A stretch of DNA of 64,000 bases from Rhynchopus euleeides (GCA_963210315.1 OY723274.1:2046001-2110000), one strand, 5' to 3'. Positions 1 through 10,989 are shown, counted from the first letter of the stretch. Notes: generated from the sequence alone by a model not told the origin. Translations and numbers: made by a program.

Positions 1-1482
1 CCCCATCCCATCGCGTGTTGCCTTGATTGTTGCAGATTTTCAAATTGGGAAATTTCAGGTGACCCGATGATAGGGATGTACCCCGAGGGTCTACCTGCAG
101 GGATCCACTTTTTGCTATGCCTGCATTGCTGCTGTTTGCGCTTCTCGCCTCCACACACCACCCTGGGGGGAGGGACAGAGGGCGGAGGGGGCTACACACT
201 TACACAACCGATCCGGTCAAACAATGCCACGTCATCCCCATTGGGGTCCTGGACCGCGGCCTCTCTCCCAGCGAATTGGTGTCGTCATCAGGCAGGCTAA
301 GTAGTTGTCTACACAGGACATTGGTTTTAAGGGGGTCTGAGTTCTGCGGAACTGGCTTCAAGGGACGCCCCCTCGTAATGACTGGGTGGATGGAGCCAAG
401 TAATACCAGGTGGTCGGACACCGGAACTCTCGGCATTTATTAGTCGCGGGAACTGTGTCCGTGTGGTCGGGTGTGACCCCTTCCGATTCCACTGATTCCA
501 CTCTTGAACATGTAGTGTTGAAAGATACTTGGTGTTCTGATGTTTTACAGGGTACTTGACAAAGGAAAGAGGGTGGTCAGTCTTGTGATCCACCCTGAAT
601 CCTTCCTGTGAGCAGCAGATCCACAACACCTCGACTTCTTTCAGCGGCTGTATTGATATTGCCTGACACAGCAAACATGATTCAATTGGAGGAACAAGCC
701 TCGTACACCAGCGGCCCAAAAGGTGGATTTCATGTATGGTTTTAGGATTTCCCTTACTACTGATGGTGTAGAGACTACAAAGCCTGACCTGATGACGCCG
801 CCATGAACCTGGGAGACACGCCGCGTGAGAAGGGACCTCGGTGCGGGGTGGCGTGAAGATCCTGCCTGAGTGCCCTCGTCGGGACCCGCGGTAAACCGTG
901 GCGTTCCCCCCGAGGCAAGTCCAGGACGAAGGTTGCAGATAACCGCTGCACCTCTTCGTCCGAAAGGAGCTCACAGGATAGGGGAACTGCCCACACCCCA
1001 CTCACGACAGTGTATCCGAAAGGTGCACTGCGCGTGTGGTGGCGGTGTCGGGTCCAGACCCACCTCGTTCCCCATGCCCGTCAGTTGTTGCCCCTCCAGG
1101 GGTGGCTGCTGTCTGGCATGGGGGGCGCCCTCCCTGCCTTGCAAGGGAAAATGTAGAACGGCATGCTGCCCGTTTCTTCATTTTTCCCCTTGCGTGGCAG
1201 GGGGGGGGGACACCTCTCACGAGGGAAAATAGAGGAACGGCATGCTGCCCGTTCACTCATTTTCCTCGAGGGAGGAGAAATATGGGGAATGGACAAAAAT
1301 CCCCCATATTCGCTCCACCCAAAAATAGCTGGAAATCCCCCAGATTCCCCCCGATTCCCCCCATTTTCCCCCACATTTTCTCAATATTTCCCCCAAAAAA
1401 CACCGTGATTCCCCCCACCGCGATTTGGGGGGCAAAATATGGGGGGAATCACGGTCCCCCACCGTGGGGGGACAAGTATGCC
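1..1482. other. Intergenic DNA with hairpins, no supported gene
   Basis: No reading frame here has the G/C third-position bias of the real genes. A 224-codon open frame on the minus strand (327-1001) has mixed third bases and no recognisable domain. Two neighbouring blocks at about 1140-1200 and 1210-1265 repeat a unit containing GAACGGCATGCTGCCCGTT. A hairpin with perfect 15-bp arms (ACCGTGATTCCCCCC) spans 1402-1455. Confidence 0.6.
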
Positions 1483-1484
1483 TA

Positions 1485-2632
1485 GGGGGGGTCAAATGGG
1501 GGTGACAAACACAATTTTTCAAAAAACCGGCGCAGAGGCCCCAAAGCCCCCGTAAACCCTCCAAACCCCCCCAGATCGGTCCGGAAACCCATCGAACCCC
1601 ACTTTTCCATCATTCCGGGCACCTCAGGTGCCCGAATTGGGGTACCTAAATTTTGTGCCACCGTTTGGTACCGTACAGTGCCACTGTGTGGGAGGTTGGA
1701 AAAGAAAATGCCCCAACACACCACATCTGAGGGTTGCAATGCATGTGCTTGCCAACCACGTCATCCGGTGGGTGTCAGGCGCTATGTAGGTGGCATGAGC
1801 CAGGTCTTCGATGAGTTCTGGCTTGTATATATACCTCCCTGCCACCATGCACCGGGAGGCTGCCTGTAGGTACGGAACAAGTCCAGATGGTCGTGTGATT
1901 CCTGTGCAGCAGTGCTCCACAACCGGGATGTGTTGACAACGACTGTTGCAACACGAGCTGTCCATTCCGGGAACACACAAAGTGCGCTGTCGTGGTACCC
2001 ATTGTGCCAGAATTGGTAGTTGCTGCGGTCTACTTTGCCTGGCCCAAGAGCACTGGTACTGAACAGTGCAATATGCGTGGCGAGGTGAATGCAACGGAAG
2101 CGCGCAAAGCCAATACAGCTCTTGGATGGCGGGTGGTGGTGCCACTAGTGTGTGACGTTCACTCGAGGATACAACGCATCACAATGAATCAGCAACCGTG
2201 GACCGAGTACAATACGCTCTCTGTGGCTGGTGTGGGGGACAAAGGCAGTGCCTGTGCCGCAGGCAGGGAGGTACATACACAAGCCAGAACTCATCGAAGA
2301 CCTGGCTAATGCCATCTACATAGCGCCTGACACCCACCGGATGACGTGGTTGGCAAGCAACATGCATTGCAACCCTCAGATGTGGTGTGTTGGGGCATTT
2401 TCTTTTCCAACCTCCCACACAGTGGCACTGTACGGTACCAAACGGTGGCACAAAATTTAGGTACCCCAATTCGGACACCTGAGGTGCCCGGAATGGTGGA
2501 AAAGTGGGGTTCGATGGGTTTCCGGACCGATCTGGGGGGGTTTGGAGGGTTTACGGGGGCTTTGGGGCCTCTGCGCCGGTTTTTTGAAAAATCGTGTTTA
2601 TCCACGTAAAAGGGGGGGCATTTGACCCCCCC
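1485..2632. mobile_element. Foldback-type element with about 370-bp inverted ends
   Basis: The sequence from 1485 to about 1850 recurs as a diverged reverse complement from about 2265 to 2632. The ends read GGGGGGGTCAAATG and CATTTGACCCCCCC, and each is flanked by TA (1483-1484 and 2633-2634), compatible with a TA target duplication. The arms differ by scattered substitutions. The centre (about 1855-2260) holds no convincing coding sequence and no transposase, so this is a non-autonomous element. The TA flank suggests Tc1/mariner-like mobilisation, but that rests only on the dinucleotide. Confidence 0.7.
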
Positions 2633-2634
2633 TA

Positions 2635-3080
2635 CCCCCCCCCCCCCCCTACCCCAAACCACACCACCACACCGCCACACAGGACATCACCACCAGCTGA
2701 GGGTGGAAGGGAGTCCAAAATCCTCTGAGGGGGGAACGGAGGGCACCACCCGCACACAACCCACCCCCCGCCCCCCGCGCCTGCTTCTTTTGGCTGTGTC
2801 CCACGGGGGGAGGGAGAGCGCGCGTGTGTGGGGGCGTACTGCACGCCCGTCCCCTCCCTCCCCCCCCTCCCATTTCTCCCTCTCCCTCTCCCCCCCTCTC
2901 TCTTACCCCCACCCCACCCCACCCCCCACCCCAAGTCTGCGTGGGGGTGGGAGTGGGAGGGGAAGGGAGGAGGGAAGAATCTACCCTTTTCTAAGAAAAG
3001 GCGTGAACAAGTTGTAGTTTTACAAGGCCACTCTCTCTCTTTCTCTCCCCCCTCCCCCCCACCCAGGGTGGAGCATAGCC
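2635..3080. other. Intergenic C-rich region and putative trans-splice acceptor
   Basis: Homopolymeric C and pyrimidine tracts lead to a TC-rich stretch ending in CCCACCCAG with AG at 3065-3066, 14 nt before the ATG at 3081. This is the expected layout of a spliced-leader acceptor. Nothing else was identified. Confidence 0.5.
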
Positions 3081-5093
3081 ATGCCTTCCGACGAGCCGCG
3101 CGCCGCAGGCGCGGCATCACCGGACGACCGACAACCTCACGGTGGCACCGCAGTCCCACCGGCACCCCCGCCTCCACTGGGGGGTGGGGAGGACGGCATC
3201 AGCAGCAGCCCTGCGGGCGGGGCGGCTGCCATCACCTCGACCCCGCCCTCTCCCCGCTTGGGGGAGGCCATGGAGGAGGCAGTCTTGTCGGAGGATACTG
3301 AGAAGGAGCATCTCCCGCCTGCCCTCGACCCGCTGGATAACCAGGTCCATCCGAACGAGCCGCTGGCCGATCCGTCGGACTCATCAGCCCCCGGCGCATC
3401 ATCCCCCACGCCGGGCGGGGTGCGGAAACAGCAGCAGCCGCACCCGCTCGCCGCAAGGCCCGCCTCCCCAGGGTCCGACGGGGCAGCGGCGCGGCAGAGA
3501 GGCGGGAGCCCCACCAGCCCCGACGGCGGGGCGCCTGCGCTGAACCCACGCCACTCTCAGGCGAGCCTGCCGCGCGGCGGAGGTGGGGGTGCGATGCGTG
3601 TGGCTGGGTCCGGGAGCAGCCACGGGGGTTCGGTCCGCTTCTCCCGGAGCAGTCTGCGGGGGCCGCAGCAGCAGCAGCAGCAGTGGCAGCAGCACCGGCA
3701 CCACTCCCCGGTGCGGGGGAGCCCGTCGCAGGGGTCGCCGCAGTTCTGCTCCCCGATGTCGAGTGTTGCGGAGGAGTCGCATCAGCAGCACGCGCAGTCG
3801 GAGCGGTCGTCTCTCCGGGATCGGGGAGGCGCGCAGCAGCAGCAAGCCGGGGTGACGTCGTCCATCTCGACGCGTGGTGGGGGCACCGGAGGCGATGAGT
3901 TGGACCGTTCCTCCCGGAGGGTGACAACCGATGGGGAGACGAGCATCGCGCATATCGATACCGTGGAGAATGCGCCCCCGCCGGTGTCGCATCGTCTCGA
4001 CGCGATGCAGGTGGGCATCGCGGTGACCCTCATGCTGGGGCACGCGCTGTTCCACCTGGTGGGCAGCGCGGTCCCGCAGGGGATGCGGGTCAGGCTGACC
4101 CCGCCGATCGGTTTCACCAGCAGCGAGAGCCTGGAGGAGGCGGGGGCGCACATCATCCTCATCGCGTCCTCAGTTGCGTCGGGCTGCTCTGTCGCGGTGT
4201 GTGCGACGCTGGCGGCGCTCTACTCCCGGCAGGACCCGGGTGTGCTGCACAGTGCGGTGCTCATCCAGGCGACGCGGGCATTCCTCGTTGTGTTTGTGAT
4301 AGCGGTTGTCGCGTCGCTGGTGGGGATGTGCATCATCTACCGTGCCCTGTGGGACCTGGAGCTGTACCGCATCTACCGCCACGACGTGACCCCGCTGGAG
4401 GCCTTCAAGCTGGAGACCTGCGGGAGGGTCGCAGGTTTCGCCCTCATCGCGGCGGCGTCGTGTGTCTGCGTGCTGCGGGTGGTCCGCACCCCGCGCACGC
4501 GGGAGACCCCCCGGGAGCTGATGCGCATCCCGAAGTGGGACCTTGCGGGGCTGGGTGGGTTGGCGGTCTCGTGCTTTATCTACAGCCTGCTGGCGTCGTG
4601 TGTGCCGTCGTGCATGCGGGTCGACTTGGGGCCTGAGCTGCCGGAGGAGCTAAAAGAGCAGGACTTCAGATCCCCCACCTTTGCGCATCAGACGGAGCAT
4701 GTGCTGGTGTCGCTGGGTTCAGCGCTGGTCGTCGTGACGACGCTGGTCCTGGTGTTCGTTGTGCGGAGCCTCCTGAAGCGGCCCCTCTCCATCGCGCATA
4801 AGAACTGGACAGTGATCCTGGTGCTCTTCCTCTTCATCGGGATGGTGCTGGAGGTTGCAGGGAAGGGCCTGCTTCTCGCGGACCTGCGCGGAAACGAGCT
4901 GGTGGGGAACAGGGTGGCGGAGGTGGCGGATGCGTTCCGCATCGAGAAGGTGGGGTATCTGCTGGGGCCGTTTGCCTTCTACGCCGGGGTGATGGGGTCG
5001 GCGTATGCCAACGTGCTGCACCCGGGCATCCCGCACATAGACAGCGATGATGAGTCCATCTACGACGCACCCACAGCAAACTCCCGTGCGTGA
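3081..5093 (+). CDS. Polytopic membrane protein (8 TM) with internal duplication
   Basis: Encodes 670 residues in one exon. The first about 300 residues are hydrophilic and low in complexity (Pro, Ser, Gly, Gln runs), probably a cytosolic tail. From about residue 305 there are eight hydrophobic segments, near residues 305-330, 350-382, 393-425, 448-470, 490-515, 545-570, 578-602 and 622-650. The protein appears internally duplicated: after segment 1 it reads GSAVPQGMRVRLTP and after segment 5 ASCVPSCMRVDLGP, so each half is a four-segment unit with the same VP..MRV.L.P loop. No transporter or receptor family could be recognised. The ATG follows a pyrimidine-tract AG by 14 nt, and the downstream frame has strong G/C third positions, which supports this start. 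Function unknown. Confidence 0.85.
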   Translation: MPSDEPRAAGAASPDDRQPHGGTAVPPAPPPPLGGGEDGISSSPAGGAAAITSTPPSPRLGEAMEEAVLSEDTEKEHLPPALDPLDNQVHPNEPLADPSDSSAPGASSPTPGGVRKQQQPHPLAARPASPGSDGAAARQRGGSPTSPDGGAPALNPRHSQASLPRGGGGGAMRVAGSGSSHGGSVRFSRSSLRGPQQQQQQWQQHRHHSPVRGSPSQGSPQFCSPMSSVAEESHQQHAQSERSSLRDRGGAQQQQAGVTSSISTRGGGTGGDELDRSSRRVTTDGETSIAHIDTVENAPPPVSHRLDAMQVGIAVTLMLGHALFHLVGSAVPQGMRVRLTPPIGFTSSESLEEAGAHIILIASSVASGCSVAVCATLAALYSRQDPGVLHSAVLIQATRAFLVVFVIAVVASLVGMCIIYRALWDLELYRIYRHDVTPLEAFKLETCGRVAGFALIAAASCVCVLRVVRTPRTRETPRELMRIPKWDLAGLGGLAVSCFIYSLLASCVPSCMRVDLGPELPEELKEQDFRSPTFAHQTEHVLVSLGSALVVVTTLVLVFVVRSLLKRPLSIAHKNWTVILVLFLFIGMVLEVAGKGLLLADLRGNELVGNRVAEVADAFRIEKVGYLLGPFAFYAGVMGSAYANVLHPGIPHIDSDDESIYDAPTANSRA

Positions 5094-7746
5094 GGCCTGT
5101 CCGTCGCACGCGGTGCGCGATGCGGCCACCCGTCTTCCGAGATGCGCCGCAGCGTCGCTTGCACCCCAGCTTCAAGTGCAGCTCCCGGATGTCGAGCACG
5201 GTGTGGGATGGTTATCGATCTGTCCATTGTGGGTCCTCCGCCTTCTGTCAGACTGTGTGATCATCAAATTGTCACCTGCATCAAGAAGGGTCTTTCTCCG
5301 CTGCCGCAAACAGCGATTCGTGTGAGGGTGTGGTTTCGGTGGTTGGGGGGGCGGTTCGTGGCCGCGGTCGGTGCGTGACAACGTGCTGATATGGTGTTCT
5401 CTACGTGATGTTACGTAATGTATTCGCACTGTCGCTGTGGCTGTGCCCTATAGTGTACAGACAGTGGAGACCACACCAAGAGCAGCTGCTCGGTGTGCTC
5501 TACCCTGCTATAAGATTCACGTGTGTGTGCCAGTGGTGATCGCATCACGAGCATCAAGGGTGTGCTCGGTGCCTGCTGCACTGCTGCAAGCGATTCCACA
5601 TTGCGGGAGGTGGTCAGCTGAGATATTAAGGTGGCAGCAGGCCGCAGTGTACTCTATTGCGTCGTGGCACCACCGCTCCTCAGAAAAGCCTCGCCCAGTG
5701 TGTGCAGTGGATATTTGCATCCAGAGTGCATTGCCTCGTTGCCACACCTGACGGGGCTGCAATGGGGATGTGGCCAGGTCTTGGCTGCTGTCCTGTCTGA
5801 CAATGATTCTGTGTGTGAGTGGGATGTGAACACCCGGGTGGGGGTGTGGGGGGGAGGGGGGGAGGGGCTTTTTACTTCGCATTCATTCATTTTGTTTTCC
5901 CGGGTCGGCAGAAAGCTCTTTATTTTTCCGTTCAGGCCACCGCAGCCAGTCAAACAAACGTACTCTAGACACTATCCTAGCTCATCGTCAGGTGGGTGGT
6001 GTGTTTTGCTGTGCCGAGGCTTTTGTGTGTCGGCGCTGGTTCATTCTGAGCGGCGCAGTGTATCGAGGTCGTGAAGTTGCGAAGGAACGAAGGAACGAAG
6101 GTAAAATTGTATGACTGACTCTCGGGGATTGGGGTATTCGTGCCACAAGGCATCGGCAGAGCCTTAGGGCACCAGGGTAGTGCGCACTGAACGAAAAGTA
6201 GGTTTTGGAGCTGTCTTCACAGCTTGCGGGGACACGGTTCCACCTTGTAGCGCAAGGGGTACAATGGTTGGCGGCAGGGTGAAACGTCCAATTTCACCTC
6301 CGGGTTCTCTGTTCTGTTCTGGTTCTGTTTTTAGAAAAGGGGGGTAGCACCCTTCAAGATGCGGTGGTGGGGGGAGGGGTGAAGGCCGGTGACACAGTCT
6401 TTTGGGTGCCAAGAAGATGTTCTCACAGGGTGCTGCTGAGAGTACATCGTGGTTATCATTTCAGGGTTTTGTACCGTAGGCCCGCAACGCGTCAAAATAG
6501 GCAAAGGTAGTTTACAGGCTGAGAGAGGCCGCTGCCGAACGGGTGTTTTGTGACTTTTTCACAACAAGGGCTCCGTAGCAAGAAAGATTCACTCCGCGAA
6601 ATCAGTGTCGGTGGTGCCATTCCAGCTTTTCTGCGATTCCATCTGCACACCACAACCTTTTCCTGAAGGGAGGTGTGCAGAACACGGTCAGGATTGGACA
6701 TCACCTTGCACCCGAGTGCATTTCCTGGCACACCCGGGAATGCCCCCCCGCCCCCCTGCCAAACGACCCCCTAACACAAGTAAGTCCATCCCACGTCTTC
6801 CGGTGTGTTCCGTCTTAGAGCCCTTCCTCTCCTGAATCATCACAGCCGGCAGTGCTGTGTAACGCCAACAGTGCCACGGGCATACTGGCTGTGTTTTGAT
6901 GAGAGCGGTCTCCTCTATTAGGCCTTTGTCTGCAGAACAGCTCGCTTCTAATATTGGGTGTTTGTCAGGCGGAAATGCAACGGGGGGAGGACGTGGTGCT
7001 CGGTGGGTTGCCGTCGCGCACAGTCTCATGCGCCTGCTAAGTCGCACAATGCGCCTCCGCAAGGCGAAATGTTCTGTGTGTTTCGTGCATTGCACGGACA
7101 GCATTTTCCTCGTTACACCTTTCGTATGCTCCATCAAGATCCTGCATGAACCCCAGTTGTATTTTGCTAAACGACTGTTTGTTCCCTTTGCATGAGCAGG
7201 TATTGTTCGTCCAAAAAATCGCAACTCTGAAGGGGATGCTGCTTAGTTTCTCTTTGAGAGACATGTCGCTTGTGACAGTTGTGAGTTGGCAGTGCTCAGG
7301 TGTTCTCGCGATCGAAATACCGTTCAGGTCTTCTCTTCAGATTTGCACCCAAAACCCCCCCCCCCCCTGTTTTGGCAGCTCTGGGTGTGCAACGGCGAAA
7401 CAAAAGATGGCCCCCGAAACTCCGTTGGTTGCTGTAAAGCCTGTAGCTTGAGACGGGGTGGGATTCCAGGCCCAGTTTTCTGGTTTGTCGCCGCGTTGTT
7501 TCCCCCCCCCCCCCCCCCTGTTTATTTGCTGTCACTTCACGATCCAGTGGGGGGTGGTGGCACAGAAGGCTTTCGCGGGAGCACACACGCTGGGACACGA
7601 CGAGCACCCACCCACCTTGTCTTGTATGTGTCTCATGCCCTTCCCCCCACCCCACCCCGCCCCCCCCAACACACATCGCTAGGGTAACGAAGCAATTGCT
7701 TCGACCAACAATGTTAGCACCCCCCCCCCCCCCGCCCTTCTTCCTT
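5094..7746. other. Intergenic DNA without a recognisable gene
   Basis: About 2.65 kb in which open frames are short and lack codon bias. It contains C or G homopolymers (near 7360, 7500 and 7720) and, at about 7478-7570, part of the dispersed repeat family also seen near 13400, 23200, 30000 and inside the intron at 42576. No tRNA or rRNA was seen. Confidence 0.6.
7478..7570 (+). repeat. Dispersed repeat R1, partial copy
   Basis: The string TGCTGTCACTTCACGATCCA followed by G-rich DNA matches the end of the copy at 13397-13590 (TGCTGTCACTTTACGATCCA) with one difference. The upstream part is interrupted by a C homopolymer. Confidence 0.5.
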
Positions 7747-9630
7747 CACGGTGGACTCCCGCCCGGTCAGACACCCACTTTGCAGTTTGGAAAATTAGCG
7801 GGTGTCCTGGCACCCGCTAGTGGGTGTCTCGGCACCCACTAGTGGGTGTCTAAGCGGGTGTCAGACACCCGCTAGTGGGTGTCTGACACCCGCTAGTGGG
7901 TGCCAGACACCCGCCACGCTACTATACTATATTCTCGAGGTGAAAATCTGGCTGGATCAGGGGCATATCCCGGGATCCTGGCCGGGGTATCCCGGTATTA
8001 GAGGGATGATGAGGAGGCCCCAGACCCCAGCCCCTGCCACTTGTCATTTGCGTGTTGCCTTTGCGTGTGCGCCTGTGCCTCCCTGTTCTGTATTTTTTTA
8101 CCCTCACGGGTATCACGATACAGGGCAGTCCCCCCCCTCCTCCCCCCAAAAATCGTTCGCATCATCTTGGCGCCCATTCCTTCCACTTTCTGTGGATGTG
8201 TTTGGTATTTCCGAACGGAATTTTCCAGCGTCAAGACTGATACCTCGCCGTTTTAGAGTCAGTCACTTCCACCGCCGCTGCGATTTGCGTACCGGTAGTT
8301 GTGCAGAAATGCTAACATTTAATTTGCTCTGTGGAACCTGGACTGCACCTTCTGGGATGTGAGTCTGTAGATAGTTGGACAGTTGCGGTACCCATCTGTT
8401 AGAAAGCTGAAAGGAACCTTGTCGGGCGATCAAGGACGACTGAGGGTTCAGTTTGAGTTTAATGTGGTCCAAGGGTACAACAGACATCACTGGCTCAAAC
8501 TCCTCGACTTCCTTGGGTGGGCATTTGCCATACCTGACGTAAAACAGTGATGCTTCGTGCTAGTGGTGAACCTGACGTTAGTAAAGGAAGGGTGCTGCGG
8601 CTGTCCACGAGGGGCTCTGATGCCTCCTCACGGTGCCTGGTTGGTCGGTTCAGGATGAAACAGAGCAAATTTAGTGTTAGGGGGATGCCTCTGGTCAAGG
8701 CCTTTTCACAAAAATTGACCCACGGCGCCGAGTTGGGCCGTTGGTTCCTGGTTGTAGCTCGGTCTACGCCAGGTTCCACACCCCGTCATCGCAAAACGTA
8801 CGCATACACAGAGGCAAACACAACAGCCTCTGTGGTACGGGAGCATGGCGGGAGTAAATTTTGCCTTTTGGTCAAATAGGCACCCTTTTGGAAACAATTG
8901 ACCCGCAGGGTGGCTGAGTCTTATCAGACAGGCCGACCTACATGTTGATCAGTGGAACCACACAACCTGTTCAACCTGCCCCCGGGGTGGAAGTCCACCC
9001 CTGCCGTAGCATAAGATAAGCCTACGTCGACCCTCGTCGTCCCCTTCGTCGTCCTCTTCGTCGTCCTAAGACTGTGGAGTTCAGCAATCAAGGAGGCGGA
9101 ACTGCTGTGAGCTGCACACTCTCTTGACACACCTGCACGTATCTGCGTTACACTCGTGGTAACCCCGAACCCTGTATTTATACAGGAGACTTCCATCTGG
9201 GACAGTTTCTGTTCCAGATGAGCTTTGGCAGTGGTAGCCATCTTTGCTATGGAGCCATCGTCATTGCTATCGTCGTCACTCGGACCCATGAGCAGTGGAT
9301 ACAATTGGTGTGGAAGGAGAGGGTGCAGTTCTGGATCAGCAGGTCTGAATCTGAAATTGACTGAACCCCACAGGTCTGAGATGACTCCAGTCGAAATCAG
9401 CAGGTCCCAGGTTGACCTGACATGATTTCCACCCAGAATTACAGGGAATCCCCAGTAATTTGGTGGTGAAAAGAGGGTGCCAGACACCCGCTTTGGTGGT
9501 AAAAAGAGGGTGCTAGACACCCACTAGTGGGTGCCAGACACCCGCCCAGAGGGTGCCAGACACCCACTAATTCCGCCAAACTATTCACCCTCTTTCAGAC
9601 ACCCACTTTGGCCTGTGGGAGTCCACCGTG
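7747..9630. mobile_element. Inverted-repeat element with CTAGTGGGTG palindrome arrays
   Basis: The outer ends are perfect 14-bp inverted repeats, CACGGTGGACTCCC (7747-7760) and GGGAGTCCACCGTG (9617-9630), followed inward on both sides by CAGACACCCACTTTG. Next to the left end are four copies of a palindromic unit CACCCRCTAGTGGGTG (7811-7902); another copy lies near the right end (9519-9534). The interior carries a decayed retroelement-like region on the minus strand. No target duplication could be fixed with confidence. The CAC...GTG ends resemble those of the element at 13694-14232. Confidence 0.6.
8263..9520 (-). pseudogene. Possible decayed retroelement polyprotein fragment
   Basis: Read on the minus strand, the frame 9520-8924 contains a stretch near 9450-9360 with PVILG, then GVISD and VNFRF. 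This resembles the C-terminal part of a retroviral-type aspartic protease. Further downstream (8490-8263) the frame has an HIKL...ARQGSFQLS...EGAV order like the region before the first motif of Ty3/gypsy-type reverse transcriptases. The frames are broken by several stops and shifts and no catalytic DSG or YxDD motif was found. This is a weak family match; the alternative is chance similarity. Confidence 0.25.
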
Positions 9631-10076
9631 TTCTGCTGTAAAGTGCAGAAAGCGCGAGGCCTTTCTTCACGCCTTTTTTTCACATTGTTTAGGTGCCAAA
9701 ACCGACAGCAGTTTTGACACGGAAGTTAACGAATAAACCCCCCCCCCCCCCAGTGTTGAAATATACGTATAATACGTATACGTATATGGTGCCCCTGATT
9801 TACCCCTTTTTCACTACGCACAAACTACGCAATCTGGGGGGGGGGGGGTCTCGCTTTTTGGTCCCCCCCCAGTTTTTTTTGGTCCCCCTTTCTGTGTGGC
9901 TACTGAGACAGGACTGGAGGCACTGCGCTGACCGAGCAAAAAATTATTGCCAGAACTCACTATACACCGTACGAAAGAACGCACGACATGTGGGGCGGGA
10001 CTCCAGAAACACCTGGGCAAGGTTGCCCCATGCCCAGAAACACCTGAGAAGGAAGTGAGTTCCAGGAGCCGCGTAG

Positions 10077-10409
10077 AACACCCTCGAGATTGTGAATGAT
10101 GATACGATCACAGCCTTCAGGGCGCTGCGAGGTGCCACCCTGAAGGTGGCCCTTGACATCAAGGAGAGCGTCGGCCGAGGGGTCGACGAAAAGCTGAAGA
10201 AGGCGCTACTGGCACTGGATCCCGCGGGGTATACGGAGGTCACCGCCACACAGGCAACCTCCGCTGACAACGTCCAGGAGACGTTATCCGAGGGGATCAC
10301 AACGGCACTAGAGATCTGTGTCACGGGATCCAGGCGCCCACTCTCCCTCGACGGTCTGGGGATTGTTGTTGGGTATGGTGTCGTTTCCTGCAGCTGCAAA
10401 AAAGCGTAG
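10077..10409 (+). CDS. Element-borne open frame, left arm (105 codons from GTG)
   Basis: An open frame runs from just after a TAG (10074) to the TAG at 10407-10409. It has many G/C third bases and a balanced, helical composition (for example LKVALDIKESVGRGVDEKLK), so it looks like real or formerly real protein. It has no in-frame ATG near the start; the first alternative start is GTG at 10092. The same frame is also open upstream from about 9890 to a TGA at 10056, giving two coding-like blocks separated by two stops 18 bases apart. No family recognised. The identical frame exists on the other arm. Confidence 0.35.
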   Translation, partial: NTLEIVNDDTITAFRALRGATLKVALDIKESVGRGVDEKLKKALLALDPAGYTEVTATQATSADNVQETLSEGITTALEICVTGSRRPLSLDGLGIVVGYGVVSCSCKKA

Positions 10410-10492
10410 CAACTGTGCTTCCTTCTTCCTTAATGATGCGTTGACGCTTCCACCCGGAGGAGCTGAAGCAGGCACCGCTTAATGATGCGTTG

Positions 10493-10705
10493 ATGCTTCC
10501 ACCCGACGAGCTGAAGCAGGCACCGCGCCAAAGGGCACCCCCAAAGAGACCTGCAAAGACTGCGTCGAAACCCGCACCGAAGGCTGCCAGCGCTGCAGCA
10601 CCTGAAGAACCTGCAGCACCTGCAGCACCTGCAGCACCTGAAGCGCCTGCACCCTCACTGACCCCGGAACAGCAAGAACTCCTTGAGTTTGGGGTCCCGG
10701 CATAG
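10493..10705 (+). CDS. Element-borne Pro/Ala-rich open frame, left arm
   Basis: About 70 residues, starting MLPPDELKQAP and continuing basic (RQRAPPKRPAKTAS) then Pro/Ala-rich, with a GCA GCA CCT microsatellite. A tandem copy of about 51 bp just upstream (10430-10480 versus 10481-10530) encodes a second ELKQAP in the same frame, so the original frame may have begun further 5'. No family recognised. Confidence 0.3.
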   Translation: MLPPDELKQAPRQRAPPKRPAKTASKPAPKAASAAAPEEPAAPAAPAAPEAPAPSLTPEQQELLEFGVPA

Positions 10706-10823
10706 AGACAGAGAATGGCTGAGTAAATCAAAAAATGAGACCCCCCCCCCCCCCTTTTCACTACGCACAAACTACGCAATATGGGGTCGTCAGGGGCACC
10801 AATAGTATATATACGTATATATA

Positions 10824-10967
10824 GGGGGTCCTCGCTACGAGTCACTGTGAGTCACGAGTCGTCAGTTTTCAGCCAAACATGGCTGACTTCTCACTTTTTC
10901 TCACTCAGTCGTCAGCTGATTGAGGGTGTGATATGAGTCTCAGTCACACTTGGTAGCGAGGGCCCCC
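10824..10967. mobile_element. Short inverted-repeat element, GGGGG(T/C)CCTCGCTAC family, copy 1
   Basis: The 144-bp element begins GGGGGTCCTCGCTAC and ends GTAGCGAGGGCCCCC. It contains TCACTTTTTCTCACTCAGTC, which also occurs in the 99-bp copy at 48420-48518. It sits in the spacer of the 2.5-kb palindrome between TA-rich flanks. Confidence 0.7.
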
Positions 10968-10989
10968 ATACGTATAGGTACCGTTGGTC

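Noticed and set aside
327..1001. 224-codon minus-strand open frame
   Set aside because: Third positions lack the G/C bias of the real genes, overlapping frames are similarly open, and no domain is visible.
7801..7915. CRISPR-like regularly repeated CACCCGCTAGTGGGTG units
   Set aside because: The units are self-palindromic, the spacers are only 6-17 bp and similar to each other, and the genome is eukaryotic; they are element-end arrays.
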